Shown here in pieces: positions 23,628 to 33,972 of a stretch of DNA of 64,000 bases. This DNA is from Dipteris shenzhenensis (Eukaryota > Polypodiophyta > Polypodiopsida > Gleicheniales). The position numbers and the translations under genes were made by a program. Location of the stretch: the NCBI GenBank assembly GCA_047967505.1, contig CM106538.1; one strand, given 5' to 3'. How positions within the stretch are numbered: position 1 is the stretch's first letter; every line of letters starts with the position of its first letter. The notes under the pieces are model-generated. The model made no database searches. It saw only the letters and a program-made list of their open reading frames with translations, and was not told the DNA's origin.

Positions 23628-24539
23628 TAGGGCATGTGTAAAGAAAGGCCTAGGTGGGAAATTTTCATCTAAACAACCCAAGTTAGTCTCTTCTTTGTGG
23701 AATTATTCTCCATAGCAAATAATCTTATAGTTTAAACTCAAAAGTCCTAAATAATTGTGTGCTTATAACTTTCTCTTGTACTTTGTATGGATAATGTATC
23801 AAAAGTAAATTCTCCCAAAATTTCATGTACTTTGTATTTCACATTCTTTGTATTTCAATCTAGCTGATTCTTTACAACACTTTTGAGTCTTTACATTTGT
23901 TTTCCTAAATGAAGTGTTTTTGGAGCAACTAGTAAGATAATTCACTCTAGCTCAAAATAACATGAAAATGAGATATTCAAAGGGGCCTTGGAGAGACACT
24001 GAAGTGGTTTTGGAGTCAGCAATCATATACTTCACTCCAATTCCAAGTGCTAAGTGAAAATACGGGATTTGCATGGCATATTGGAATGGGAATGAAAAGT
24101 TGTTGCAGCCGCTACTAGGAATTTCAATCAAGTCCTAAACTAAGCAAAAATGAGAAACACAAAATGAGAGAGAGAGAGAGAGAGAGAGAGCTCCTTTTAG
24201 AACATGCATTGAGAATACCGAGTGTGGTGAGAGTTTCAAGTAGGAACATTTACCCTTTGCATTGCAACCTATTAAATCCAAACACAATTGTGGAGCATTC
24301 AACCTCATTAACACTGGAGGTCCTACGGGTTCAAAAACTCAATCAAGTTTAGTAACCATAGGATTAGATGAATGGCAACCTTGCACTGTTGCAATGGCCG
24401 AGTGGAATGGTGTGCAATCTCATGAGCATCAATGCTCACACATATAGAGATCGAGAGATGGATGCTTCGAATCCATTAATGGGTTAGGGAACACATGGAA
24501 GGAGATGTAAATATGATCAAGAATATGACAGTAAAAAAC
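23628..24539. other. Gene-free stretch with a short (GA)n tract
   Basis: Low-complexity to AT-rich sequence; (GA)13 lies at about 24164-24191. No domain was recognised in the open frames at 24164-24447. Confidence 0.5.
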
Positions 24540-25158
24540 AAAAAGCTTACGACTTGTCACCCACAAGGAAATGGGCAAGCGGAGACAACAAACAAGTCTC
24601 TGATGTAGACCTTGTACAAATTTGTCAAGATAGACAACTACCAGATGGAATTACAAGCACTTTTTGATAGAGATTTGGAAAATTGAAGATAGAACGGCAG
24701 TTGCAAGCAAGCAGGAAATTCTCGAAAATCTAGAAGTCAGTAAAGAAGTGAGTTGCAATAATGAACTGAATAGGTATGGATTTGGAATCGTTTCAAAAAC
24801 CTAATAAATGAAAATGAAATGTGGGCATGGCACAACACATGCAGGATAATGAATGTTAGAGAAAAGAAATGACAGAGTACCCATCTTACAAAGAATACGT
24901 CTTCAAGTTCGACTCCAAAGAGGGAGAACACAACATCAAAATAAAGAATAAAAAAGAACAGATGGTGAAAGTGACTCAAAAATCCCATGAACGAGGGAGA
25001 ATTGGGTCCAAACGACGTCCAGGGAGGATGACAAGGCATAGAACCTAGAAGATCAATTCAATATTCATTTGCAAATTGCCCCAGTGCTAGGTTTGGATGA
25101 GTTAGATGTGAGAAGGACTAACCGTCACATTCCCATCAGTTTGTTCTAACAAAGTGGC
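24540..25158 (+). pseudogene. Degenerate Gypsy integrase scrap and adjoining coding debris (element F, left)
   Basis: LTTCHPQGNGQAETTNKSLM (plus, about 24548-24607) is the conserved segment holding the integrase catalytic Glu (NGQAE). VKIDNYQMELQAL follows, then stops. 24700-25158 has only short readable pieces. Copia-2 element D interrupts the sequence at 25159; debris continues at 41372. Confidence 0.65.
25154..25158. other. Left target-site duplication of element D
   Basis: GTGGC here corresponds to ATGGC at 41372-41376 on the other side of the element, with one transition between copies. Confidence 0.75.
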
Positions 25159-25511
25159 TGTGAAGAGAGTGGGAGAGAAGGAAGGAGTCTCACTTGCAGC
25201 ATTCTCACATACACAATGGGGGAATATACACAAAGGTGGAGGCTGAAAATATTTTTCCTCTTCTTAGTTGTGAAATCCAAAAGAACTCTAAGTACAAAAG
25301 AATTGGTGAACCCTATATGTGGGTCTCAAACCAAACTCAGCTAACTAAGGTGGCATACTAATTGAGCCACTAACTAGAGTACATAAAGATAGCTGTCATC
25401 CAACTATTATGAATGGGCGGTGTACCAACCGCATATGCAGCTAATAAGTCGGTGACATAAATGCACAATTGTCACCCTGGCATATCATGAGTGGAGCTCG
25501 ATATCTCAACA
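25159..25511 (-). repeat. 3' LTR of D (353 bp)
   Basis: Matches 41044-41371 closely. It contains a segment (GGCGGTGTACCAACCGC) that the right LTR lacks. The purine tract CGAGGGGGAG (minus strand) directly precedes it at 25512-25521. Confidence 0.95.
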
Positions 25512-25559
25512 CTCCCCCTCGAGCTCAATCCCAATTCCTGCACACCAAGCAGGTTTCTG

Positions 25560-27561
25560 AATTTGCGTAGCTTCTCTGTACCCATCCATCATAAAAAACA
25601 TCTCTGCTCACTGTAAACTTACAAATAGAAGGATTATAGCATCTATACCCTTTCTGCTACAAAGAATAACCAATAAAGATGCACTTCTCAGCTTTTGGAT
25701 CCAACTTGGATCTCAACTCATTTGGCACATGAACATATGCAATGCAACCAAAAACTTTCAAATGAGAAATATCTAGTTTCCTACCAGTAAACCTCTCCTC
25801 TGGCATCATGCCATGTATTGCTGCAATGGGAGTCCTGTTCATTATGTAGACTACTGTAGCAACTGCTTCAGCCCAATAATAATCTAGTAGGTCTTTTGCG
25901 TTAAGCATGGCACAAGATACCTCTCCAATATTCCTGTTTTTCCTTTCTATAAGTCCATTTTGCTGTGGGATATGACTGCATGAATATTGCTGCTTTATGC
26001 CATGCACGTGCAGGAACCTTGCAAACTCATTTGAGAGGTACTCTCCCCCTCCATCTGACCTTAGGCATTTTATTTACAAGCATGTTTCTTTTTCAACCAT
26101 AGCTTTAAAAGCTTTGAAATGCCCAAACTCTTCACTTTTCTTTTTCATAAGATACACCCAAACTTTTTGTTGTAGTCATCAATAAAAGTGACAAAATAAT
26201 GACAGCCTCCAATAGATGCAACTTTAGTAGTCCACACATCAGAGTGGATTAATTCCAATGGCCTCTTACTCTCTTGAACATATCTAGGAAATGGTTTCTT
26301 GCCTGTTTTCCAAATTGATAGGCTTCACATACCTTATGCATTTCTACAACCTTGAACTTAGGCAATCCTACAACAATATTTTGGGCTTGCATTAATTTAA
26401 GTCGATGTACATTAACATGACCAATGCATTTATGCCAAATATCAATATTTGCAATTACACTGGTCCCATGTACCAACATTGCTGCACTCAATTCAGGCAT
26501 GTCCGCATCCAACATAAACATCCTACCCTTCTTCTTCCCTTTTGCTATCAAGCGACCTTTATTTTTCATATCCTCAACAAAGCATCCATGAGGATTAAAT
26601 ATGACCTGCAAGCCCTACTTAACCATTTGACCAATAGAAACCAGGTTCTTGGTGATATTTGGGACATGAAATACATCAGACAGGTATTTCTTTTTTCCAT
26701 CCTACATAGACAAAGGAATTTTACCAATCTGCACAATAGGATGTGCAGTATCATCACCAGTCTCCACAAATCCTGGTCTTTTCATTTTTCTTGCATCCTG
26801 CATCCATTCTACGTGACCTATCATGTGGTTTGATGCACCTGAGTCAACATACCACACATCATTGCTTTCTTCTACACTTGTCATAGAATTGGTCATGTGC
26901 TGCACCATAAACAGATGCTCATTTCTGCCATCACCCTGTCTACTAGAGGATGCATAATTGCCTTGCTGCAATTTTCTAGTCATGATGTCATTCTTCTTTT
27001 TATAGCAGTCTTTAACCATATGACCCATTTTACCACATTAGTAGCATTCAACATTGTTGTTTTCATTTTGGCCTCTTTGCCATCCACCACAACCTCTTTG
27101 ACTCCCACGTCCTCCTCCATAGGACTGATTTTCTTGAATTTGTTGCATATTATGATTTTTGCCATGGCCTCCAAATCAGCCTACTCTACCTCTGCCTCTA
27201 CCTCTTCTAGCATTTGAGTAGAAGACAGCTTCTTTTGAAGTTCCTCTTGAAGAAGATGCACCACCATTTCTCTACTCTTCAGAAATTAGAAGAGCAATCA
27301 ACTCCTCAAAATCAGGAAAATTCTAATGGATAGCAATGGATGTCTGGAATTGTGCATAATCCTTTCCTTAACCATTCAAGGTCATAGAACTAAATCATCA
27401 TCTTCCACTGGTGACCCAATAGAAGCAAGTGCATCTGCAATCTTCTTCACCTTCATGTGGTAGTCATTAATGCTCATATTTTGTCTCTACACATTATGCA
27501 GCTCCTACTTGAGTTGCATTTTCCTGGCTTGTGTATTTGTGCTATACATTTTTGTCAAAGT
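25560..27561 (-). pseudogene. Copia-2 D: gag C-terminus, zinc knuckle, protease, integrase
   Basis: In transcription order: gag sequence NMSINDYHMKVKKIADAL (near 27470), a Gly/Arg-rich stretch, a zinc knuckle whose GHMVKDC end is at 27028-27000, and protease VWYVDSGASNHM (near 26860-26820), catalytic DSG intact. Then come the GAG-pre-integrase HKCIGHVNVHRL (near 26420), the integrase CEAYQFGKQ zinc motif (one Cys is Tyr), and PQQNGLIERKNRN with the catalytic Glu (near 25950). The fragment ends at KCIFIGYSL (25660). The middle Asp region around 26050-26250 is frameshifted. No RT motif follows; about 150 bp later the LTR begins. Confidence 0.9.
27557..27561. other. Left target-site duplication of B
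   Basis: AAAGT here and at 40225-40229 flank the TGACAAAATAT...CTCAACA boundaries, and the gag reading of D is continuous across them. Confidence 0.95.
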
Positions 27562-27818
27562 TGACAAAATATAAAGAGGGGAGAGGAGAAGAGTGGAGAT
27601 GAGGAGAGAGGGCATAGCGAGAGAGCACACCACAAATGACTAACTATACACTAGATTTAGTTGAAAAAATAGAATATATACAAACCCATTTAGGGTTAGG
27701 GTTAGGGGATCTAACCCTTTCCTTTATAGCACTCTATAAGGTTAGTACTATGCACATATGATCACATGATGGTGCTATGCACACATGATCACATGATGTT
27801 GAGCATGAACTCTCAACA
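27562..27818 (-). repeat. 3' LTR of B
   Basis: 257 bp from TGACAAAATATAAAG to CTCAACA. It carries the TTAGGG-like triplet, the CTTTATA (reverse-strand TATAAAG) box and two copies of the GCTATGCACAYATGATCAC unit. Confidence 0.95.
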
Positions 27819-28173
27819 CCTTCCCTCAAGGTCAACATCATGAAGTAGGCCTTCCCTCAAGATGATGATTCTAGGGAATCGAAGAAAGACTGAGCATTAC
27901 ATTCCATCACACCCCTTTAATGGGAATGTCCTTCCTTTGCATCAAACCAAGAGCTAGTCGGTGTTTCTCAGATAGCTCTTTACCGAGTGGTTTGGCAAAG
28001 ATGTCTGCAACATTCTCTTTGCTATCACAATGCTGTAGTGTGATGTCACCAAGTAACACTCTTTCTCTGATGAAGTGCTCTCTGACATCAATGTGCTTTG
28101 TCCTGGAGTGATATACACTGGATTTTTGGCCAATTCTTGAGCCGATTGATTATCACAATATATTGTTGTTGGC
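27819..28173 (-). pseudogene. C-terminus of Copia-1 pol, copy B, cut by A
   Basis: Reads TTIYCDNQSAQELAKNPVY, then frameshifted equivalents of the TKHIDVREHFIRE and NVADIFTKPLG blocks, ending at the stop 27907-27909 after KDIPIKGV, as in A. The reading resumes at 35527 on the far side of A. Confidence 0.9.
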
Positions 28174-28178
28174 TTAGA
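28174..28178. other. Left target-site duplication of A
   Basis: TTAGA here and at 35522-35526. Confidence 0.95.
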
Positions 28179-28435
28179 TGACAAAATATGAAGAGGGGAG
28201 AGGAGAAGAGTGGAGATGAGGAGAGAGGGCACAGCTAGAGAGCACACCACAAATGACTAACTGTACACTAGAATTAGTTGAAAAAATAGAATATATACAA
28301 ACCCTTTTAGGGTTAGGGTTAGGGAAGCTAACCCTTTCCTTTATAGCACTCTATAAGGTTAGTGCTATGCACATATGATCACGTGATGGTGCTATGCACA
28401 CATGATCACATGATGTTGAGCATGAACTCTCAACA
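28179..28435 (-). repeat. 3' LTR of A (257 bp)
   Basis: Begins TGACAAAATATGAAGAGG and ends GAACTCTCAACA on the plus strand. On the transcribed strand it opens TGTTGAGAG and has two U3 copies of a unit around ATCACGTGAT, one with an intact CACGTG, followed by TATAAAG at 28339-28345. TTAGGG occurs three times in tandem at about 28306-28324, and a CTAACCC follows that could pair with it. Confidence 0.97.
28339..28345 (-). promoter_or_regulatory. TATAAAG box in A 3' LTR
   Basis: CTTTATA on the plus strand; same position in the 5' LTR at 35425-35431 and in both B LTRs. Confidence 0.6.
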
Positions 28436-28450
28436 CCTTCCCTCAAGATC
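28436..28450 (-). promoter_or_regulatory. Polypurine tract of A
   Basis: GATCTTGAGGGAAGG on the minus strand ends exactly at the LTR boundary, the expected plus-strand priming site for reverse transcription. Confidence 0.75.
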
Positions 28451-28523
28451 AACATCATGAAGTAGGCCTTCCCTCAAGATGATGATTCTGGGGAATCGAA
28501 GAAGGACTGAGCATTACATTCCA

Positions 28524-31500
28524 TCACACCCCTTTAATGGGAATGTCCTTCGTCTGCATCAAACCAAGAGCTAGTCGGTGTTTCTCGAATAGCTCTTTAC
28601 CGAGTGGTTTGGTAAAGATGTCTGCAACATTTTCTTTGCTATCACAATGCTGCAGTGTGATGTCACCAAGTAACACTCTTTCTCTGATGAAGTGCTCTCT
28701 GACATCAATGTGCTTTGTTCTGGAGTGATATACTGGATTTTTGGCCAATGCTTGAGCCGATTGATTATCACAGTATATTGTTGTTGGCTTTGACTCATCA
28801 AAGTAATCTATTTCTGACAATAGTCTTCTGAGCCATATAGCCTCACATGCACCTGTAGTGAGTGCCCTATATTCTGCTTCAGTCGAAGACAAAGAAACAG
28901 TTGGCTGTTTGTTTGACAACCATGATATAGCACCTTGACCAAGGAAGAATGCATATCCCTGTGTCGATCTCCTGGTCTCATGATCTCCAGCATAGTCACT
29001 ATCACAGTATCCATGCAACCGTGGATGACTTCCTCTGTATTCTATCCCAAATTGTCTTGTACCTCTGATGTATCTCAAGACTCTTTTGGCTGCATTCCAG
29101 TGAGACTGTTTTGGATTTGCCATAAATTGTGCTAGTGAGCTTACTGCATAACAAATATCTGGCCGTGTGATTGTCAGATATATAAGAGATCCAATGAGTT
29201 GCCTGTAGTATCTGTCATTGACTGTAGGCTTTTCTGAATCTTTAGTAAGTTTCAAACTCTGTTCCATGGGAGTGGCTGCAATCTTGCAATCTGCCATATG
29301 AAACTTCTTCAGGAGACTGTCAACATATTTGAGCTGACTCATGAATGTGCTATCTGAATCTCTCCAGAACTCAATTCCAAGACAATAGTGCATAAGTCCA
29401 AGATCTTTCATGTCGAACTCTGCAGATAAGTCTTGTTTTAGCTTTCTGATGAAGCTATCCTTGCTTCCTGTCACAATCAGATCATCTACGTACAAAAGTG
29501 CAATAGTAATATCCTCCCCTTGAACTTTGTAGTAGAGAGTATGATCTGCATTGGACTTCATGTATCCCAGATCAGCAAAATGCTTGTCAATCCTGTTGTA
29601 CCAACTTCTGGGTGCTTGCTTTAAGCCATAGAGACTTTTCTTGAGATGGCAAACCTTGTTCTCCTGTCCTGGTTCAACATAACTGGCTGGTTGTTGCATG
29701 TAGACTTTTTCGTCTAGATAACCATTGAGAAATGCATTCTTGACATCGAGCTGATACACATTCCATTTACTGAGTGTTGCTAGTGATATCAAGAACCGTA
29801 TGGAATCCATCTTTGCTACTGGAGCATAAGTCTCATCATAATCTTGACCATATTGTTGTGCAAATCCTTTTGCAACTAATCTGGCTTTGTATCTCTGAAT
29901 ACTGCCATCTGGATTGTACTTCACTTTGTATACCCATTTGTTGGCTATGGCCTTCTTTCCTGGTGGAAGGTCGCATAATTCCCAAGTGTTATTTTTATAC
30001 AAAGCATCCATTTCTTCATTCATTGCAGTTTGCCATTCTGGCTTATCTACTGCGTCTTCGAAGTACACTGGCTCTTCTGTAGCCATGATGGTAGTCATAA
30101 GAGCATAGTTGGTGGTTTCCACCTGAATTGCTAATCTGGCTGGTGGTCTGCTTTCCCTAGTAGACCGTCTGAGCTGCTGTGACGCTGATTGGGGTGTTGC
30201 TGGCAATTCTTGCTCTTCTTCATCAACCTGTTCTGTAGATGACTGTGAAGTCGATGCTTCTATCTCCTGTGTAGGTAAGGTTTTCCATTCTGATTCCTCA
30301 TCGAAGATTACATCTCTGGAGATAATGACTTTGCGGTTGATGGGATCATACAATTTGTATGCTTTACTTTCTTCACTGTAGCCAACCATGATGCATTTGC
30401 GTGACTTCGCATCCAATTTCCTGCGATGATCATCATGTATGTGGGCATATGCTATGCAACCAAATATGCGGAGATGCCCAATGCGTGGCTTGTGTCCAGT
30501 GAATGCTTCATAAGGAGTCATACCTTGTATCGGTTCGGTAGGAAGCCGATTAAGCAAGTAGTTAGCTGTAGCTATTGCTTCTGCCCAATACTGATTCGGA
30601 AGATGCTTTTCACTAAGCATTGCTTTAGCACTGTCTGCTAAAGTCCCATTCTTCCTTTCAGCTATTGCATTTTGCTGAGGAGTATCTGCACATGTGAATT
30701 GTCTTCGAATGCCGTGAGTTTTGCAAAAGTTCATGAAGGCTGAAGACATGTATTCATCTCCTCTGTCTGATCTCATGACCTTGATTTTTCTGCCTGTCTG
30801 GTTTTCTACCATGGCTTTGAATTCTTGAAATCTGGCAAACACTTCAGATTTTTCTTTCAGAAAGTAGACCCAACAATATCTGCTGTAGTCGTCGATGAAG
30901 GTCAAGTAATAAAGTGAACCATTGATGCTGCGGGTCTGGGCATAACCCCATACATCTGTATGAATTAAATCAAGAATACCTCGTGCACGAGAGGTACTTC
31001 TGACAAAGTTGGTTCGCTTTTGTTTGCCGAAGCAGCATGCTTCACAAACCTTTCCAAGAAACTGTAGCTTCGGAATCCCAATTGCCATATTTTGATTCCT
31101 TAGATCTAACAAGTACTTGAAGTTGACATGACCATATCTCTTGTGCCATTTTGCAGATAGTGGCATCTGTTGCATTTGAGCTGACATGGCATGTTTATCT
31201 GGTACTATAGCTAGCATCCTGTATAAGCGTCCTTCCTTGACACCTTTTGCTACTAGCTGACCTCTTTTGGATTTGTCTCTGATAGTGCATTCATCACCGT
31301 CGAAGATGACTTTGTAGTTGTGTTCCGTCATTTGACCTACTGACAAAAGTTTCTTGCTGAGCTTCGGAACATAGAGCACATCTTTGACTAATCCTTTTGT
31401 ACCAGTGAAATTGTTCATAGGGATAACTCCTGTCCCTTGAACCGGATTCGGTGTATTGTCTGCTGTATAGATGACATTCTTTTGACCTTCTAATGGCTTC

Positions 31501-31850
31501 ATTTCTGTGAACCATTCCTGATGATTTGTCATATGAGATGATGCACCGCTGTCGATGTACCAAGGATCCTGTTCCACTTGGTCGACTTGATAGCTGAAAT
31601 CTTCTTTGGGATTGAAATCAGTGTCTAGGTGCATTGTATCAGTCTGATGCAATTCCTCACTTGCAAGAAACATATTTCCATGTTCATTTGCAAAATGACT
31701 GTGACTAGAATGTCCACCACGATGATTTCCTCTTCCTCGGGAATTCCCTCTATTACTGTTGGATTGACCGCCTTGGTCATACTGCTTCTTGCGGCAATCT
31801 CTTTCATAGTGCCCAAACTTGTGACAATAGTTGCATTGAATGTTTGACAC
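28524..31850 (-). CDS. Copia-1 pol polyprotein, element A: NC, protease, integrase, RT, RNase H
   Basis: Open for 1108 codons. It is really the continuation of the gag frame, so its first Met is not a meaningful start. Domains by residue of this segment: zinc knuckle CNYCHKFGHYERDC (C6, C9, H14, C19); protease with IDSGASSHM (D100); GAG-pre-integrase and HHCC finger (H236, H241, C269, C272); integrase D299, D362, E398 with 35 residues between the last two; RT with KARLVAKGFAQ and YVDD at 787-790; RNase H D950 and E991; then TKHIDVREHFIRERV and DIFTKPLG; stop at 28524-28526. SDRGDEY departs from the usual DRGGEY by one Gly-to-Asp next to catalytic D362. Domain order (integrase before RT) is diagnostic of Ty1/Copia. 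Confidence 0.95.
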   Translation of the reverse strand: MSNIQCNYCHKFGHYERDCRKKQYDQGGQSNSNRGNSRGRGNHRGGHSSHSHFANEHGNMFLASEELHQTDTMHLDTDFNPKEDFSYQVDQVEQDPWYIDSGASSHMTNHQEWFTEMKPLEGQKNVIYTADNTPNPVQGTGVIPMNNFTGTKGLVKDVLYVPKLSKKLLSVGQMTEHNYKVIFDGDECTIRDKSKRGQLVAKGVKEGRLYRMLAIVPDKHAMSAQMQQMPLSAKWHKRYGHVNFKYLLDLRNQNMAIGIPKLQFLGKVCEACCFGKQKRTNFVRSTSRARGILDLIHTDVWGYAQTRSINGSLYYLTFIDDYSRYCWVYFLKEKSEVFARFQEFKAMVENQTGRKIKVMRSDRGDEYMSSAFMNFCKTHGIRRQFTCADTPQQNAIAERKNGTLADSAKAMLSEKHLPNQYWAEAIATANYLLNRLPTEPIQGMTPYEAFTGHKPRIGHLRIFGCIAYAHIHDDHRRKLDAKSRKCIMVGYSEESKAYKLYDPINRKVIISRDVIFDEESEWKTLPTQEIEASTSQSSTEQVDEEEQELPATPQSASQQLRRSTRESRPPARLAIQVETTNYALMTTIMATEEPVYFEDAVDKPEWQTAMNEEMDALYKNNTWELCDLPPGKKAIANKWVYKVKYNPDGSIQRYKARLVAKGFAQQYGQDYDETYAPVAKMDSIRFLISLATLSKWNVYQLDVKNAFLNGYLDEKVYMQQPASYVEPGQENKVCHLKKSLYGLKQAPRSWYNRIDKHFADLGYMKSNADHTLYYKVQGEDITIALLYVDDLIVTGSKDSFIRKLKQDLSAEFDMKDLGLMHYCLGIEFWRDSDSTFMSQLKYVDSLLKKFHMADCKIAATPMEQSLKLTKDSEKPTVNDRYYRQLIGSLIYLTITRPDICYAVSSLAQFMANPKQSHWNAAKRVLRYIRGTRQFGIEYRGSHPRLHGYCDSDYAGDHETRRSTQGYAFFLGQGAISWLSNKQPTVSLSSTEAEYRALTTGACEAIWLRRLLSEIDYFDESKPTTIYCDNQSAQALAKNPVYHSRTKHIDVREHFIRERVLLGDITLQHCDSKENVADIFTKPLGKELFEKHRLALGLMQTKDIPIKGV

Positions 31851-32759
31851 ATTGGTGGATGCATTCCCTCGTCCTTGGAATCTTCCTCTGTTGGAATGAT
31901 TTCCTCTTTGCTGATTTTGATGTTGCTGAGGATGCTGCTGATGCTGATGCTGATTCTGACTTTGATTTTGACCACTTTTCTGATATGATCTACCTCTGTT
32001 TCTGCCTTTGCCTCTGCTTCTGTCTGAAGCTGTGAATGCCTGATCATTACAATGACCTTTACGTGCTTGAATGGCCTAAATCCTGAGTTCTTCACCAAGT
32101 AGAACTGACTGAAGTTCTTCAAGTGTTGGAATTTGCCGTTGGATGGCAATACTCTGGACCAGATTCTCATATCCTTCTCCTAGTCCATTCAGGATTACTT
32201 GAACCATTTCTGCGGGATTCATAGTTTCTCCTGCTGCTGCAAGTTGATTGTTGTAGTCTTTGATGCGGAGTACATAAGCATGACCAGTTTCATTGCTATT
32301 GCGGAAACTCTGGTTGATCTGGTTTCTCAGGGTGAGAATCCTGGATGTGTTCTTGGACTCGTAGAGAGCTGCGAACATATCCCATGCTTCTTTTGATGTC
32401 TTGACTGTGTTGAGCTGTCCTAGCATGACATCTTGCACATTCTACTTGATCAGGTGATAGGCATACTTATCTTTCTTATCCCATTCTGCTTGAGCTCGGG
32501 CAATGGCAGGATCTGCTACTGGTGCGGAAACTGTTTGTGTAGATGTAGATCCCGATGTAGATCCCGTTGCTGGTGCTGTGACAACAGATGGAGTAGAGCT
32601 ACTCGTGGCTGGATCGGCCAATGGTCTAGGTATGGAACCATCAACATACTCCCATTTGTCCTGAAGCACAAGAATGGTCTCCATTCGGTATTTCCATGTA
32701 CCGTAATTGGAGTTGTCTAACTTAGCAGATGCCTCTAGATTGAGGTTGCTAGTCGACAT
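31851..32759 (-). pseudogene. Copia-1 gag, element A, with two in-frame TAG codons
   Basis: The likely start is ATG at 32759, giving MSTSNLNLEASAKLDNSNYG and WKYRMETIL (DUF4219-like start of UBN2-type Copia gag). After a Thr/Ser/Ala-rich segment the frame meets TAG at 32442-32444 (between YHLIK and NVQDVMLGQL). It then runs through UBN2-like sequence to a second TAG at about 32076-32078 (ELRI stop AIQARKG), and a Gln/Asn/His-rich stretch into the zinc knuckle. All parts are in the same frame as pol. The first stop is shared with B; the second is a sense codon in B and C. Readthrough or trans-supplied Gag would be needed for mobility. Confidence 0.85.
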
Positions 32760-33650
32760 GGTGCAAACAATGTACTCAAAAGTGTCCTGAAAAAACTCTG
32801 TATGAATCAACTGCAAATACACTGAAGATGCCAAGTGAAATCTCTGTACCGTCGGTGAAGATAGAACTGCAGTAAATAAGATCTGACCTGTGTTACAAGG
32901 CTTGTGGCAATGATGCCGGGAATAGCCAAGAGGCTTTACAAGGCTGAAAAATGATGTGCACGATGCCGTGAGATAGCCAAATAGGCTTTACAATGGTGGC
33001 ATGTGTGTCTGAAATCAAGTGCTATCTGCCCACTGAATCAATCTGCAATGCCTCTGAACTCTGAAGTCTGCTCACTGAACTGATGAACGTAAGATTTCAG
33101 GTAATGTAATGATGTGAAATCGGATGTGAGCGTATGGACTGACTCCGAGTAGGTACTAGTCGGGAATTTTGGGCATGGCTTAGATTGGCAACTTGGGGAA
33201 TTCAAAGCGTCCCCTCTATGGCGATCTAGTCTACTCTGATCTAGATCTAAACCAACCGTCGATCGATGAAAGAGCAGCAAATAATTCCTTTTCCTTTGTT
33301 CTTTTTAAGTGCTGGGTCAGATGCGTCGATGTAGAGGCAAATGTGCGTGAAGGAAGTGGTTTTGTCGGCGAAGCTCAAATGTGAGTGTAACTTGCGCCGA
33401 AATGTGCGCGTGATGTAACGAGCGCGTAGAGCACAAAAAATCGAGCGACTTTCCTTTTTGGAGCACCCTCAAATTCTTCCTGGATCAAGAGATATGACTT
33501 GATCTAGGTGGAGGGGCAAAAGGAGTGCAAATGGTGCTCAATGATGATGTGTCACTGTGAGTCACATGCAGTGATGATGTGGCACTGTGCTTAGCAAGAG
33601 GTGTGCCAGTGAAGCTCTGTGCTGAGGTGGCAGTGCTGAGGTGTCACTGA

Positions 33651-33899
33651 TGACGTGGCACTGATGACGTGGCAGTAATGACGTGGCAGCTGACGTGGCA
33701 GTGATGACATGGCAGCTGACATGGCAGTGATGATGTGGCACAGATGACGTGGCACAAGTGACGTGGCAGATGACGTGGCCTGATGATGTGGTAGAGGTGA
33801 CGTGGTAGGTGACGTGGCAGAATGACGTGGACTGCTTACGTGGCGCTGATGATGTGGCTCCGATGGTGACGTGGCAGATAAGATTGTCTGATGACGTGG
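33651..33899. promoter_or_regulatory. Array of twelve TGACGTGG sites in the A leader
   Basis: TGACGTGG occurs twelve times in 249 bp, nine of them as TGACGTGGC, spaced from about 10 to 50 bp; TTACGTGGC and CCACGTGTC lie nearby. The core combines ACGTGGC (plant ABRE) with TGACG (TGA/as-1) and equals the TGACGTGG recognised by unfolded-protein-response bZIP factors. Equivalent repeats in B and C mostly read TGATGTGG. Confidence 0.7.
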
Positions 33900-33939
33900 T
33901 AGATGGATAAGGGCCACGTGTCACAAGGAGGCCGATCGA

Positions 33940-33972
33940 AATCTTTGAGATTCTGACGGAATCTCAAAGATT
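33940..33972. other. Perfect 13-bp-stem hairpin in the A leader
   Basis: AATCTTTGAGATT and AATCTCAAAGATT are exact reverse complements around the 7-base loop CTGACGG. Copy C has a similar hairpin with different stem sequence at the same place. Confidence 0.8.
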
